From Candidatus Leptofilum proximum (lineage in GTDB: Bacteria; Chloroflexota; Anaerolineae; Promineifilales; Promineifilaceae), in assembly GCA_016710325.1 (NCBI GenBank), contig JADJXK010000001.1:1922001-1986000 (forward strand): a DNA stretch of 64,000 nucleotides, in the 5' to 3' direction. How positions within the stretch are numbered: the first letter of the stretch is position 1; the number at the start of each line of letters is the position of its first letter. The notes below the pieces were generated by a model that did no database searches, was not told the DNA's origin, and worked only from the letters and a program-made list of their open reading frames with translations. This document shows positions 42,350 through 49,994 of the stretch, piece by piece. A program made the position numbers and the translations under genes.

Positions 42350-44608
42350 ATGCAAGTGATTGATGGCCAGCTCCCCAAAGAAAAATTGTGGCGTGCTCTG
42401 GTGATTTTAACGCCCGATGAGCCGCTGGGCCGCGCCTGGCAGCTGGCGCTTTCCCTGGCTCGCGCCAACCAGGGCCAGCTCATCGTTGGCATTTACATTC
42501 GTGACCTGAATCCGGCGGCGCAAAAGGCGGCACACCGATGTGCCGAATCCATCCGCGAGGCAGAACCGGACGCCGATGACATTTTCATCCTGATCATCAC
42601 GGCACCCAACTTTGATAAAGCGCTGGCTCGTTTTGTGGGGACGGCGGCGGTTGACCTGCTGGTGGCCCATATCGATGGTCCTATCGCTTACAACCTGAAC
42701 CGGGTGCCCTGCGCCGTGGCGGCGCTGCGTGGTGACAGCGCCACGGTGGTGGCGGAAACGGCCGTATCACCGACCAGCGAACTGCACCACCTCATCGTGC
42801 CCACATCCGGCGGTCCCAACACCGCCTACGCCCTGACATTTTTGCTGCCGTTGACGCCTAAAGTGAAGGTAACGGCCGTTTACATTGCCCCCGAATACCT
42901 GGAAAACGAAAAAGCCCTGGGCCGTGCCCGTCTGCGCCAGCTTATGCAGTATGTCGATGGCGTAGACAAAATTGAGACCGAGGTGGTTACCGCCCCATCG
43001 GTCACCCAGGGCATCACGGAATATGCCCGCGAACGCGGCGACGTGGTTATCATCGGCGCCAGCCAGGAAAGCTCCATCGACAAGATTTTGTTCGGCGATA
43101 TTCCAGGGGCCGTGGTGCGCCAGAGCCACAAGCCGGTCGTTATTGTGCGGCAGCCGCGCAGCCGGCTGGGGCCGTGGTGGGATAACCTGGCCTGGCGGCT
43201 GCGCCAATATTTGCCACGCCTGGACATCAAAGATCGGACCGAGGCGTACACCCGCATCCGGCGCAGCGCGCGCCCCGATTTGGACTTTTACATGCTGATA
43301 TCCCTTTCCACCATCATTGCCGCGCTGGGTCTAATCATCAGCAGCCCGGCGGTGGTGATTGGGGCGATGCTGGTAGCGCCGCTTATGTCGCCGATGGTGG
43401 GTACCGGGCTGGCGGTGGTTTTGGGGGACACCCGTTTCATCCGGCTTTCGTTGGGCGCGGTCGGGCGCGGTGTGGTGCTGTCGATCATGGTTGGCGCGGC
43501 GGCGGGGCTGCTGAGCATCAACCAGCCTGCCACACCAGAGCTGCTGGCGCGCACTCAACCTACGCTCATCGACCTGGCCATTGCCCTCTTTTCGGGTCTA
43601 GCCGGGGCCTACGCCCTGTCTCGCTCCGATGCGGCAGGCGCTCTGCCCGGTGTGGCGATTGCCGCCGCCCTGGTGCCACCCCTGGCCACCGTGGGCATCT
43701 CCTTGACGGCCGGGCGCTATGGTGAGGCGTTTGGGGCGATGCTTCTGTTTACCGCCAACTTTGTGGCCATCAGCTCGGCTACAGCGCTGATGTTCCTCAT
43801 CCTCGGTTTCCGGCCCACTACCCCGCAAAAGTCACGCCGCGCCGTGCAGGCGCGCAGCGGGCAGGTGGCCGTTATCTCCCTGGCGTTGGTGACGGCCCTG
43901 ATCCTTGGCTTTACCTACCAGCTGGCCCAGGAGCAGGCGCGCGAGGCACGGATCATTGCGGTGGTGGAGGAAAAGCTGGCCGACGTGGCAGGGGCCACGC
44001 TGGATGAGCCACCCACCACGACCTTTGAGAACGGCCTGCTGACGCTGGAAATTACCGCTCGCTCCGCCAATCCGCTGCCGCACCGGGTAGTAGAAGAGCT
44101 GCAAACGGCCATCGGCGCAACGCTGCGGGATGAGGGCATTCTGGAGAGCGTGGCCCTGACGCTGGAAGTGATTGAGGTGACGGTGCTGGATCCGGAAGTT
44201 CCACCGACGCTGACGCCCACGCCATCGCCGACGTTGACCTTCACACCCGGTCCCACACCCACCCCAACCAGCACGCCCACGCTGACGCCATCGCCGCAGC
44301 CCACCACTACGGAAGCATCTATGGTGCTACCGACAACCACGGCGACGCTTATTCCTACGGAAACGGCCACGGCCGTTCCCTCCGCCACCCCAACCGCAAC
44401 TGTACCAACGGCCGTCCTCACCTATCCTTTTGGCACCAACTTGCGCACGGCGCCCAGCCTGGATGCGGCCGTTCTGGCGGTGCTGCCCATTGACACAATG
44501 GTGGTTCTGCTGGATGGGGTGGCCTCCGCCGATGGCTTTGTCTGGCAAGAAGTGCTGGTAGATGGACAGCCTGGCTGGCTCTCGGCCGAGTTTTTGCAGG
44601 CGCCTTAA
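42350..44608 (+). CDS. USP-DUF389-linker-SH3b fusion membrane protein
   Basis: 752 aa. Residues 1-270 hold two universal-stress-protein-like domains (ALVILTPDEPLGRAWQLALSLA; then DVVIIGASQESSIDKILFG with HKPVVIVRQP, the USP ATP-loop pattern). A DUF389 membrane domain follows (LSTIIAALGLIISSPAVVIGAMLVAPLMSPMVG) with about eight helices. Next come a soluble part, a Thr/Pro-rich linker, and a bacterial SH3 domain at the end (FGTNLRTAPSLDAAVLAVLP). The order of parts is unusual, and the SH3b end is expected on the outer face. The ATG at 42350 is preferred over an earlier TTG. The function is unknown. Confidence 0.8.
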   Translation: MQVIDGQLPKEKLWRALVILTPDEPLGRAWQLALSLARANQGQLIVGIYIRDLNPAAQKAAHRCAESIREAEPDADDIFILIITAPNFDKALARFVGTAAVDLLVAHIDGPIAYNLNRVPCAVAALRGDSATVVAETAVSPTSELHHLIVPTSGGPNTAYALTFLLPLTPKVKVTAVYIAPEYLENEKALGRARLRQLMQYVDGVDKIETEVVTAPSVTQGITEYARERGDVVIIGASQESSIDKILFGDIPGAVVRQSHKPVVIVRQPRSRLGPWWDNLAWRLRQYLPRLDIKDRTEAYTRIRRSARPDLDFYMLISLSTIIAALGLIISSPAVVIGAMLVAPLMSPMVGTGLAVVLGDTRFIRLSLGAVGRGVVLSIMVGAAAGLLSINQPATPELLARTQPTLIDLAIALFSGLAGAYALSRSDAAGALPGVAIAAALVPPLATVGISLTAGRYGEAFGAMLLFTANFVAISSATALMFLILGFRPTTPQKSRRAVQARSGQVAVISLALVTALILGFTYQLAQEQAREARIIAVVEEKLADVAGATLDEPPTTTFENGLLTLEITARSANPLPHRVVEELQTAIGATLRDEGILESVALTLEVIEVTVLDPEVPPTLTPTPSPTLTFTPGPTPTPTSTPTLTPSPQPTTTEASMVLPTTTATLIPTETATAVPSATPTATVPTAVLTYPFGTNLRTAPSLDAAVLAVLPIDTMVVLLDGVASADGFVWQEVLVDGQPGWLSAEFLQAP

Positions 44609-44699
44609 CGTGGCGTTACGCTTAAGGTCAGAGAGACCGAGAGAGGACGGCGTACCGGGTATGGCTTTGGATTTTGTATCGATTTTTCGGCTAGCGTTG

Positions 44700-44727
44700 T
44701 TGATTTTACGGCAGAATTTTGTATAAT
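44700..44727 (+). promoter_or_regulatory. Promoter of the tRNA-Lys gene
   Basis: TTGATT (44700-44705), 16-bp spacer and a consensus TATAAT (44722-44727). The expected start, about 44734, lies about 30 bp before the tRNA. Confidence 0.7.
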
Positions 44728-44766
44728 CCCATCCGCTGTTTGGCATATGGCCAGCCAGCGCCCAAT

Positions 44767-44838
44767 GGCCCTGTAGCTCAATGGCAGAGCAACTGACTCT
44801 TAATCAGCAGGTTGAAGGTTCGAGTCCTTCCAGGGTCA
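44767..44838 (+). tRNA. trnK: tRNA-Lys (anticodon CTT)
   Basis: 72 nt. The acceptor GGCCCTG pairs with CAGGGTC (one G-T). The D arm is GCTC-AATGGCA-GAGC, the anticodon loop CTCTTAA gives the anticodon CTT, and the T arm is GAAGG-TTCGAGT-CCTTC. The discriminator is A and CCA is not encoded. The anticodon stem has one A-C mismatch at its outer pair. A good promoter lies upstream and a hairpin terminator downstream. Confidence 0.93.
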
Positions 44839-44848
44839 CTTATGCACA

Positions 44849-44880
44849 AGCCCGCTCTTCATGAGCGGCTTTTTGTTTTT
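44849..44880 (+). terminator. Rho-independent terminator after tRNA-Lys
   Basis: AGCCCGCTC and GAGCGGCT form an eight-pair stem with one bulged C and a TTCAT loop, followed by TTTTGTTTTT. Confidence 0.75.
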
Positions 44881-44885
44881 TGTGA

Positions 44886-44968
44886 AGGGCAAGTTGCAGG
44901 TTGCAAGTGGCAAGTTGCAGGTTTGCATCACCAAAATACTTGTTACCTGCCACATGCTACTTGCAACA
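44886..44968. repeat. Spacer hairpin element, GCAAGTTGCAGG word family
   Basis: CAAGTTGCAGGTTGCAAGTGG and CAAGTTGCAGG on the left pair with CCTGCCACATGCTACTTGCAAC on the right. It lies between tRNA-Lys and aroK. A relative is at 55569-55638. Confidence 0.7.
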
Positions 44969-44981
44969 AAAGAATTTCACT

Positions 44982-45497
44982 TTGGCCATACCAACACAGT
45001 CCAACATCATCCTCACCGGCTTCATGGGTACGGGTAAAACGACGGTAGGCGAACTGCTGGCGCAGCGGCTGCAACGGCCGTTTATCGACACCGATGCGCT
45101 GATTGTAGAGCGTGACGGCCGTTCCATTGCCGAGATCTTTGCCGAGGATGGCGAAGCAGCGTTCCGTGCCTGGGAGCGAGCCGTGGCGCTGGAGCTGGCG
45201 CAGCAGCAGGGGCTGGTCATCGCCACTGGCGGGCGGTTGATGCTGGACGAGGACAATGCCGAAGCGCTGGCAGCCTCAGGGCAGGTGTTTTGCCTGACGG
45301 CCGTTCCCACAACGATCCTGGCGCGGGTACAGGATGACAGCAAACGGCCGCTGCTCAATGTGCCTAACCCGGCCCAACGCATTGCCCTTTTGCTGGAGAT
45401 GCGCCGCGAGGGATACGGCCGTTTCCCGCAAATTGCCACCGATGGCAAAACGGCCGAACAGGTCGTGGATGAAATTCTACTAGTGGCTGGTGGCTAG
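44982..45497 (+). CDS. aroK: Shikimate kinase
   Basis: 171 aa. The P-loop NIILTGFMGTGKTTVGE starts at residue 9. The shikimate-binding FIDTDALIVERDGRSIAEIF with the DTD motif follows, then VIATGGRLML and the lid RVQDDSKRPLLN. It phosphorylates shikimate with ATP in the chorismate pathway. The likely start is the TTG at 44982, since everything upstream of it in frame is repeat sequence. The aroB gene follows after a 190-bp spacer of repeat words. The protein matches the usual length for AroK. Confidence 0.85.
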   Translation: MAIPTQSNIILTGFMGTGKTTVGELLAQRLQRPFIDTDALIVERDGRSIAEIFAEDGEAAFRAWERAVALELAQQQGLVIATGGRLMLDEDNAEALAASGQVFCLTAVPTTILARVQDDSKRPLLNVPNPAQRIALLLEMRREGYGRFPQIATDGKTAEQVVDEILLVAGG

Positions 45498-45687
45498 TGG
45501 CTCGTTTTCGCTGTGCAGCTCTGTGCCGCCTCCGTGTAGCCCTGTGTTCCGCTTTTTGTTTTTGAAGGAGACGACATGAGCGCAGGCTCAACACCATGAA
45601 TGAAAATCAACAGATTTCGCAGATTTGCGCAGATTGCGCCCAGATTTAATCCGCGTTCATCCGCGGCCTATTTTCCGAGGAACGATT
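45498..45687. repeat. Spacer of mixed repeat words between aroK and aroB
   Basis: Contains TCTGTGCCGCCTCCGTGTAG-type words of the ACAGAG family (one arm only) and ATTTCGCAGATTTGCGCAGA words, then AATCCGCGTTCATCCGCGG. No gene is seen. A GAGG 7 bp before the aroB ATG is its ribosome-binding site. Confidence 0.5.
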
Positions 45688-46779
45688 ATGACCCTAAACC
45701 TCACGCGCCTGCCCGTCGCCCATCCCACTGGCCAGTATGAGGTGCTGGTTGGCGCTGATTTGCTGCCCAATCTGGCCGAACTCGCCCACATTCGCGGCCC
45801 GATTGTCCTCATTACCGACAGCCATGTGGGGCCGCGACACGCCAGCCGCCTGAGTGGAGCAGCGTGTACCGTCACCATTCCCGCCGGAGAGCAGCACAAA
45901 ACGTTGGCCACGGTCCAAACGATTTACAATGAACTGCTGGCCGCAGGCATTGACCGGCAGGCCACGGTGGTGGCCCTGGGCGGCGGTGTGGTGGGGGACG
46001 TGGCCGGGTTTGTGGCCGCCACCTATCTGCGCGGGGTGGATTTTGTGCAGTGCCCCACCTCGCTGCTGGCAATGGTGGATGCCAGTGTTGGCGGTAAAAC
46101 GGGCGTGGATCTGCCCCAGGGCAAGAACCTGGTGGGGGCGTTTAAACAGCCAACGGCCGTTCTGGCCGATATCACCACCCTGCAAACCCTGCCCGCAGAA
46201 GAGTTTGCCGCAGGGATGGCCGAAGTGGTCAAGCATGGGCTGATAAGTAACCCTGAACTGTTTGAGAGATTAGAGATTGGAGATTGGAGATTCTCGAACC
46301 AATCTCCAATCTCCAGTCTCCAATCTCTTGTTGCCACGGCGATTGAGGTGAAGCGTGATGTAGTGCAGGAAGATCCCTTTGAGCAGGGGCGGCGGGCGAC
46401 GTTGAATTTGGGACATACCTTTGGCCACGCCATTGAGCAGGTGAGTGGGTATCGCGTCCGGCATGGCGAGGGTGTGGCGCTGGGGCTGGTGGCCGCCGCT
46501 AATCTTTCGACCCGGTTGGGCTACTGCGATCCGGCCTTGCAGGAACGCATTGAGGCGGTGCTGCAGCGGCAGGGGCTGCCTACGCGCATTCCGGCGGCGT
46601 ATGATCCAGCCCAGATTTACCAGGCCATGTTTAGCGACAAGAAAAAGGCGGCGGGCCGGCTGCGCTTTATTTTGCTGCGTGATGTGGGGGATGTGTTTAT
46701 TGCGGCAGAGGTGGCGGAAGCGGCCGTGTTGGAAACTTTAACGGCCGTTCAAGACCCAGAAAGTTCCCCTTTACAATAG
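45688..46779 (+). CDS. aroB: 3-dehydroquinate synthase
   Basis: 363 aa. The NAD-site GGGVVGDVAGFVAATYLRGV and the substrate motif GGKTGVDLPQGKNLVGAF are present, followed by AAGMAEVVKHGLISNPEL and the His-rich LNLGHTFGHAIEQVSGYRVRHGE. It turns DAHP into 3-dehydroquinate in the chorismate pathway. A palindromic GGAGATT-word element at 46264-46328 is read in frame and encodes EIGDWRFSNQSPISSLQSL between two conserved parts. Compared with my memory of other AroB proteins the segment has about the normal length. The gene follows aroK. The start at 45688 is chosen because GAGG stands just upstream. Confidence 0.93.
   Translation: MTLNLTRLPVAHPTGQYEVLVGADLLPNLAELAHIRGPIVLITDSHVGPRHASRLSGAACTVTIPAGEQHKTLATVQTIYNELLAAGIDRQATVVALGGGVVGDVAGFVAATYLRGVDFVQCPTSLLAMVDASVGGKTGVDLPQGKNLVGAFKQPTAVLADITTLQTLPAEEFAAGMAEVVKHGLISNPELFERLEIGDWRFSNQSPISSLQSLVATAIEVKRDVVQEDPFEQGRRATLNLGHTFGHAIEQVSGYRVRHGEGVALGLVAAANLSTRLGYCDPALQERIEAVLQRQGLPTRIPAAYDPAQIYQAMFSDKKKAAGRLRFILLRDVGDVFIAAEVAEAAVLETLTAVQDPESSPLQ
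46264..46328. repeat. GGAGATT-word hairpin embedded in frame inside aroB
   Basis: GAGATTAGAGATTGGAGATTG then GAGATTCTCGAACC on the left, and AATCTCCAATCTCCAGTCTC then CAATCTCTT on the right. The same family fills the spacer at 16171-16224. Here it is translated without a stop or frameshift. Confidence 0.85.
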
Positions 46780-46849
46780 GACCTTTTTTGATATAATTTT
46801 CGGCCTGACGATAAATTCTCAGTCACTGCCGCTGTTTACAGCGGTTTTT
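46770..46849 (+). promoter_or_regulatory. Promoter followed at once by a hairpin with T-run, between aroB and greA
   Basis: TTTACA (46770-46775), 16-bp spacer, consensus TATAAT (46792-46797). A CCGCTG-TTTA-CAGCGG hairpin with TTTTT follows at 46829-46849. It may be an attenuator for greA, a source of a short RNA, or the aroB terminator placed past an unrelated promoter. Confidence 0.5.
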
Positions 46850-46997
46850 GCCGTCTTGGTGCAGTTTTGCAGAATTTTGTTCCGATCTGTAGTGGCCAAG
46901 CTGTACTTTAAGCAGTTGGGCAGAGCGGCATTTTGTAACGGATCGAATTTACGTCAGACTGCACTTAGGCAACCGATGCTTGTTTTTGAGTTTAATC

Positions 46998-47037
46998 AGG
47001 TGACAGTTACCCCGGTAGCTGTCACCTTTCATATAAT
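46998..47037 (+). promoter_or_regulatory. Leader hairpin and TATAAT box before greA
   Basis: GGTGACAGTTACC and GGTAGCTGTCACC form a hairpin with one mismatch (46999-47026), directly followed by CATATAATAAA, which holds a consensus -10 box (47032-47037) without a good -35. It is only 40 bp from the greA start. Confidence 0.4.
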
Positions 47038-47075
47038 AAATTTTGCGGATTCAACGATCCGTTTAGGGGTAAATA

Positions 47076-47561
47076 ATGACATTAATGAAACCTCATCTGC
47101 TAACCCAAGATGGTTTAGTGAAATTGACCAATGAGCTGGAACAGCTGCGCACAGAAGGGCGGGAGAAAGTGGCCGATCGGCTGCATCGCGCTTTTCAGGA
47201 TGGGCAGGATGATGATTTTGTGGAGAATGCCGAACTTGAAGCGGCTCGTAATGAGCAGGCTTTTCTGGAAGGGCGTATTCAGGAGTTGGAAGACATCCTG
47301 AAGAATTACCAGATCATCGATGACAACGGCGGTCCGCATGATTCCGTGCGGGTTGGCGATTGGGTAACCGTCTCTGAAGAAGGGTTTGACGATGAGGAGC
47401 GCTACCACCTGGTTGGCGCTGCCGAGGCAGACCCGGCCGCCGGGCGTATCTCCAACGAGAGTCCGTTGGGGGTTGCCTTGTTGGGCAAGAAAGTGGGTGA
47501 TATTGTGCGTGTTAACGCACCCAACGGCGTTCTTGAGTTTCGTGTTGTAAAGATCGGGTAA
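47076..47561 (+). CDS. greA: Transcription elongation factor GreA
   Basis: 161 aa, the standard GreA length. The N-terminal coiled coil contains LTQDGLVKLTNELEQLRTEGR and the acidic tip DGQDDDFVENAELEAARNEQAF, where the two acidic residues act in RNA cleavage by RNA polymerase. The C-terminal domain includes VRVGDWVTVSEE and GRISNESPLGVALLGKKVGD. It rescues backtracked RNA polymerase. A terminator follows at 47602-47627, and two promoter-like signals precede it. lysS follows after an intergenic hairpin, as greA and lysS are neighbours in many bacteria. Confidence 0.93.
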   Translation: MTLMKPHLLTQDGLVKLTNELEQLRTEGREKVADRLHRAFQDGQDDDFVENAELEAARNEQAFLEGRIQELEDILKNYQIIDDNGGPHDSVRVGDWVTVSEEGFDDEERYHLVGAAEADPAAGRISNESPLGVALLGKKVGDIVRVNAPNGVLEFRVVKIG

Positions 47562-47601
47562 CCGCCCCATGCGTTACCCGGTACCATCTAGTTTATTTGA
47601 G

Positions 47602-47627
47602 GCCCGTGGATAACACGGGCTTTTTTT
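47602..47627 (+). terminator. Rho-independent terminator after greA
   Basis: GCCCGTG (47602-47608) and CACGGGC (47614-47620) form a perfect seven-pair stem with a GATAA loop, followed by seven T. Confidence 0.85.
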
Positions 47628-47646
47628 CATTCAATCGCAGGGGCTC

Positions 47647-47718
47647 GTAGGGGCGAGGCAGTTGGTCCTGATCGTTGAACAGGAAAGCCAATTTGCCTTC
47701 CAACTGCCTCGCCCTTAC
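47647..47718. repeat. Spacer hairpin element, GTAGGGGCGAGGC family, inner arm AGTTGG
   Basis: GTAGGGGCGAGGCAGTTGG (47647-47665) pairs with CCAACTGCCTCGCCCTTAC (47700-47718). It lies immediately upstream of lysS. The inner pairing differs from the relatives at 22629-22697 and 57495-57561. Confidence 0.85.
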
Positions 47719-47732
47719 CGAAGGAGTCGGGC

Positions 47733-49262
47733 ATGTCTTGGGAACCAACACCGCTGGAAGAAAAACGTCTGGAAAAAATTGAGCTGCTGCGCGAGGCGGG
47801 CATTGAGCCGTATCCGCTGCGCGTGGAGCGCACACACACCAGCGCTGCTGCCATCGCCGCCTTTGAAACGGCCGAATCTAAGCAAGGTGCCGACGTACCG
47901 GAGATTGAGGTGACGCTGTGCGGCCGTATTATGAGCGCGCGTGACATGGGTAAGACGGTGTTTGCCCACATTGAGGATGGGTACGGCCGTATCCAGCTCT
48001 TCATCCGCCGTGATGCTATCGGTGAGGAATCCCACCAGATTTTCCGCAAGCTGCTCGATTTGGGTGACTTTGTCCAGGCAACCGGCGTGTTGTTCCGCAC
48101 CCGCACCGGTGAGGTGAGCCTGCGCGTCAGTGAGTGGAAGCTGCTGGCCAAAGCCGTCAGCCCGCTGCCGGTGGTAAAAGAGCAGGAGGTGGACGGCGAA
48201 ATTGTGCGCCACAATGCCTTCAGCGATGTGGAAGAGCGCTATCGCCAGCGTTACGCCGATTTGGCCGTCAATCCAGACGTGCGCGAGGTGTTTAAAATCC
48301 GCGCCAAAGTGATTTCGGCCTTGCGCCGCTACTTTGAAGACCATGACTTTTTAGAGGTGGAAACCCCGGTTTTGCAGCCTTTGTATGGGGGGGCGGCGGC
48401 ACGGCCGTTTACCACCCACCACAACCAGCTCAAGCAAGAACTGTACCTGCGCATCTCCTTTGAACTGTACCTCAAACGACTACTGGTTGGCGGTATCGAG
48501 CGCGTCTACGAAATTGGTCGCGACTTCCGCAACGAGGGCGTCAGCTTCAAACACAACCCCGAATTCACCATGCTGGAGTTTTACGCTGCTTACTGGGATT
48601 ACCACAACGTGATGGACTTCACCGAAGGCATGGTGAAATACGTCGCTCAGCACGTCTGGGGCAAAAGTGAAATCACCTACCAGGGCGATACGATTGACCT
48701 GGGCGGCAGCTGGCCGCGCCTGACCATGCGTGACGCCATCAAGCAGTTTGCCGAGATCGACTACATGGAACATCCCGACGCCGCCAGCCTGGCAAAAGCG
48801 ATTCGTGAAGCGGGCGGGCACGCACCCGCTGGAGCCAGCTGGGGCAAGCTCATCGACGGCCTGTTTGGCGATTATGTGGAGCCGAAGCTCATCCAGCCCA
48901 CCATCATCACCACCTACCCGCGCGATATTTCGCCGCTGGCCAAAGCCATTCCTGGTGATCCGCTGCACGTGGAGCGGTTTGAGTTTTTCATTGCGGGCAT
49001 GGAAATGGGCAACGCCTTCACGGAGCTGAACGACCCGCTGGACCAGCAGCGGCGCTTCGAGGATCTGCAAAAACTGTACGCCAAAGACGACGACGAGCTA
49101 AACCCCATTGACGAAGATTACCTGCGGGCGATGCGCTACGGCATGCCGCCCAACGGCGGTTTTGGCGTCGGCGTGGATCGGCTGGTGATGCTTATGGCGG
49201 ACAAAGCCACAATCCGCGAGGTGCTGCTCTTCCCCCACCTCCGCGAACGCGACGAGGGATAA
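47733..49262 (+). CDS. lysS: Lysyl-tRNA synthetase, class II
   Basis: 509 aa. The N-terminal OB-fold binds the anticodon (EVTLCGRIMSARDMGKTVFAHI). Class II motif 1 is KVISALRRYFEDHDFLEVETPVL, motif 2 is RVYEIGRDFRNEGVSFKHNPEF and motif 3 is GGFGVGVDRLVMLMADKATIREVLLFP. It charges tRNA-Lys; the tRNA-Lys gene is only about 3 kb upstream. The length fits the bacterial class II enzyme. The start at 47733 follows GGAG-like bases past the hairpin element. There is nothing unusual in the motifs. Confidence 0.96.
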   Translation: MSWEPTPLEEKRLEKIELLREAGIEPYPLRVERTHTSAAAIAAFETAESKQGADVPEIEVTLCGRIMSARDMGKTVFAHIEDGYGRIQLFIRRDAIGEESHQIFRKLLDLGDFVQATGVLFRTRTGEVSLRVSEWKLLAKAVSPLPVVKEQEVDGEIVRHNAFSDVEERYRQRYADLAVNPDVREVFKIRAKVISALRRYFEDHDFLEVETPVLQPLYGGAAARPFTTHHNQLKQELYLRISFELYLKRLLVGGIERVYEIGRDFRNEGVSFKHNPEFTMLEFYAAYWDYHNVMDFTEGMVKYVAQHVWGKSEITYQGDTIDLGGSWPRLTMRDAIKQFAEIDYMEHPDAASLAKAIREAGGHAPAGASWGKLIDGLFGDYVEPKLIQPTIITTYPRDISPLAKAIPGDPLHVERFEFFIAGMEMGNAFTELNDPLDQQRRFEDLQKLYAKDDDELNPIDEDYLRAMRYGMPPNGGFGVGVDRLVMLMADKATIREVLLFPHLRERDEG

Positions 49263-49303
49263 TTAAAACCAACCAGGTCTTCATGAGTGAGTGGGCTTAA
49301 TAA

Positions 49304-49852
49304 ATGTCGGCAGACCAGGAAACCAATGATGCCTTCCTGGTAACAGAAACGGCATCCGGTACAAAAATCGAAATCTTGACCCATCCAGATTTTCCTCTCG
49401 GCAGTTTTTTGCTGGAGATTTTTCTGTGGAACTTTGCCCTGTTGGTGTTGGTGCTTCTTGTACGTTCTAATTGGGTTTGTTGGACTGCTTACTTTTTTGC
49501 AGCCACATTTGGTTCTCTGAATTTTCTTATTTGGAATTATTGGGCGAAAGACAGTCTAAAACTTTCCAAAAACGTTCTTAAACTAAAACGGGATATGCCG
49601 CTGTTTAGTTCGAGATTATCCAATTATCAAAAGTCCGAAATTAAGAACCTCCACCTTGTTCAACCAGATGAAAAACCAGGTTTATTTGAGGGTGTTTTTG
49701 GCTTGAGGCTCTTTTTGATTCAATCTCGGGGAGTAATTGCGTTTGAAACGCCACAGGGAATGATTGTTCGATTTGGTTGGGGCCTTAGCAACTCCGAGGC
49801 TGAGGAAATAGTGGCGATCATAAAAAACTGGCTCCAAGAATCAGCCGTGTGA
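49304..49852 (+). CDS. Small membrane protein, unknown function
   Basis: 182 aa. Two adjacent hydrophobic helices (near residues 28-46 and 50-72, around FLWNFALLVLVLLVRSN) are followed by a soluble part with LKLKRDMPLFSSRLSNYQKSE and GVIAFETPQGMIVRFGWGLSNS, which resembles small beta domains seen in hypothetical proteins. The gene is more AT-rich than its neighbours and lies in an octamer-free stretch, so it may be foreign. It follows lysS 41 bp later in the same direction. I do not recognise it. Confidence 0.6.
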   Translation: MSADQETNDAFLVTETASGTKIEILTHPDFPLGSFLLEIFLWNFALLVLVLLVRSNWVCWTAYFFAATFGSLNFLIWNYWAKDSLKLSKNVLKLKRDMPLFSSRLSNYQKSEIKNLHLVQPDEKPGLFEGVFGLRLFLIQSRGVIAFETPQGMIVRFGWGLSNSEAEEIVAIIKNWLQESAV

Positions 49853-49994
49853 CCGCGTTCTTTTGCCCCCAAACACCTTAAATTTTCAAGATTAAATCAA
49901 TCACATACCCTTAAAAAAGCGGTTCGGCGGAGTGCGCATCCTCAGATGTCCACTCCGCCAATTTAATCATCTACTTACTGTCAAGCGGTGCGTT

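Noticed and set aside
44901..44981. Longer start for aroK at 44901
   Set aside because: The extra 27 codons come from the GCAAGTT-word hairpin and precede the natural start of the P-loop fold by too far.
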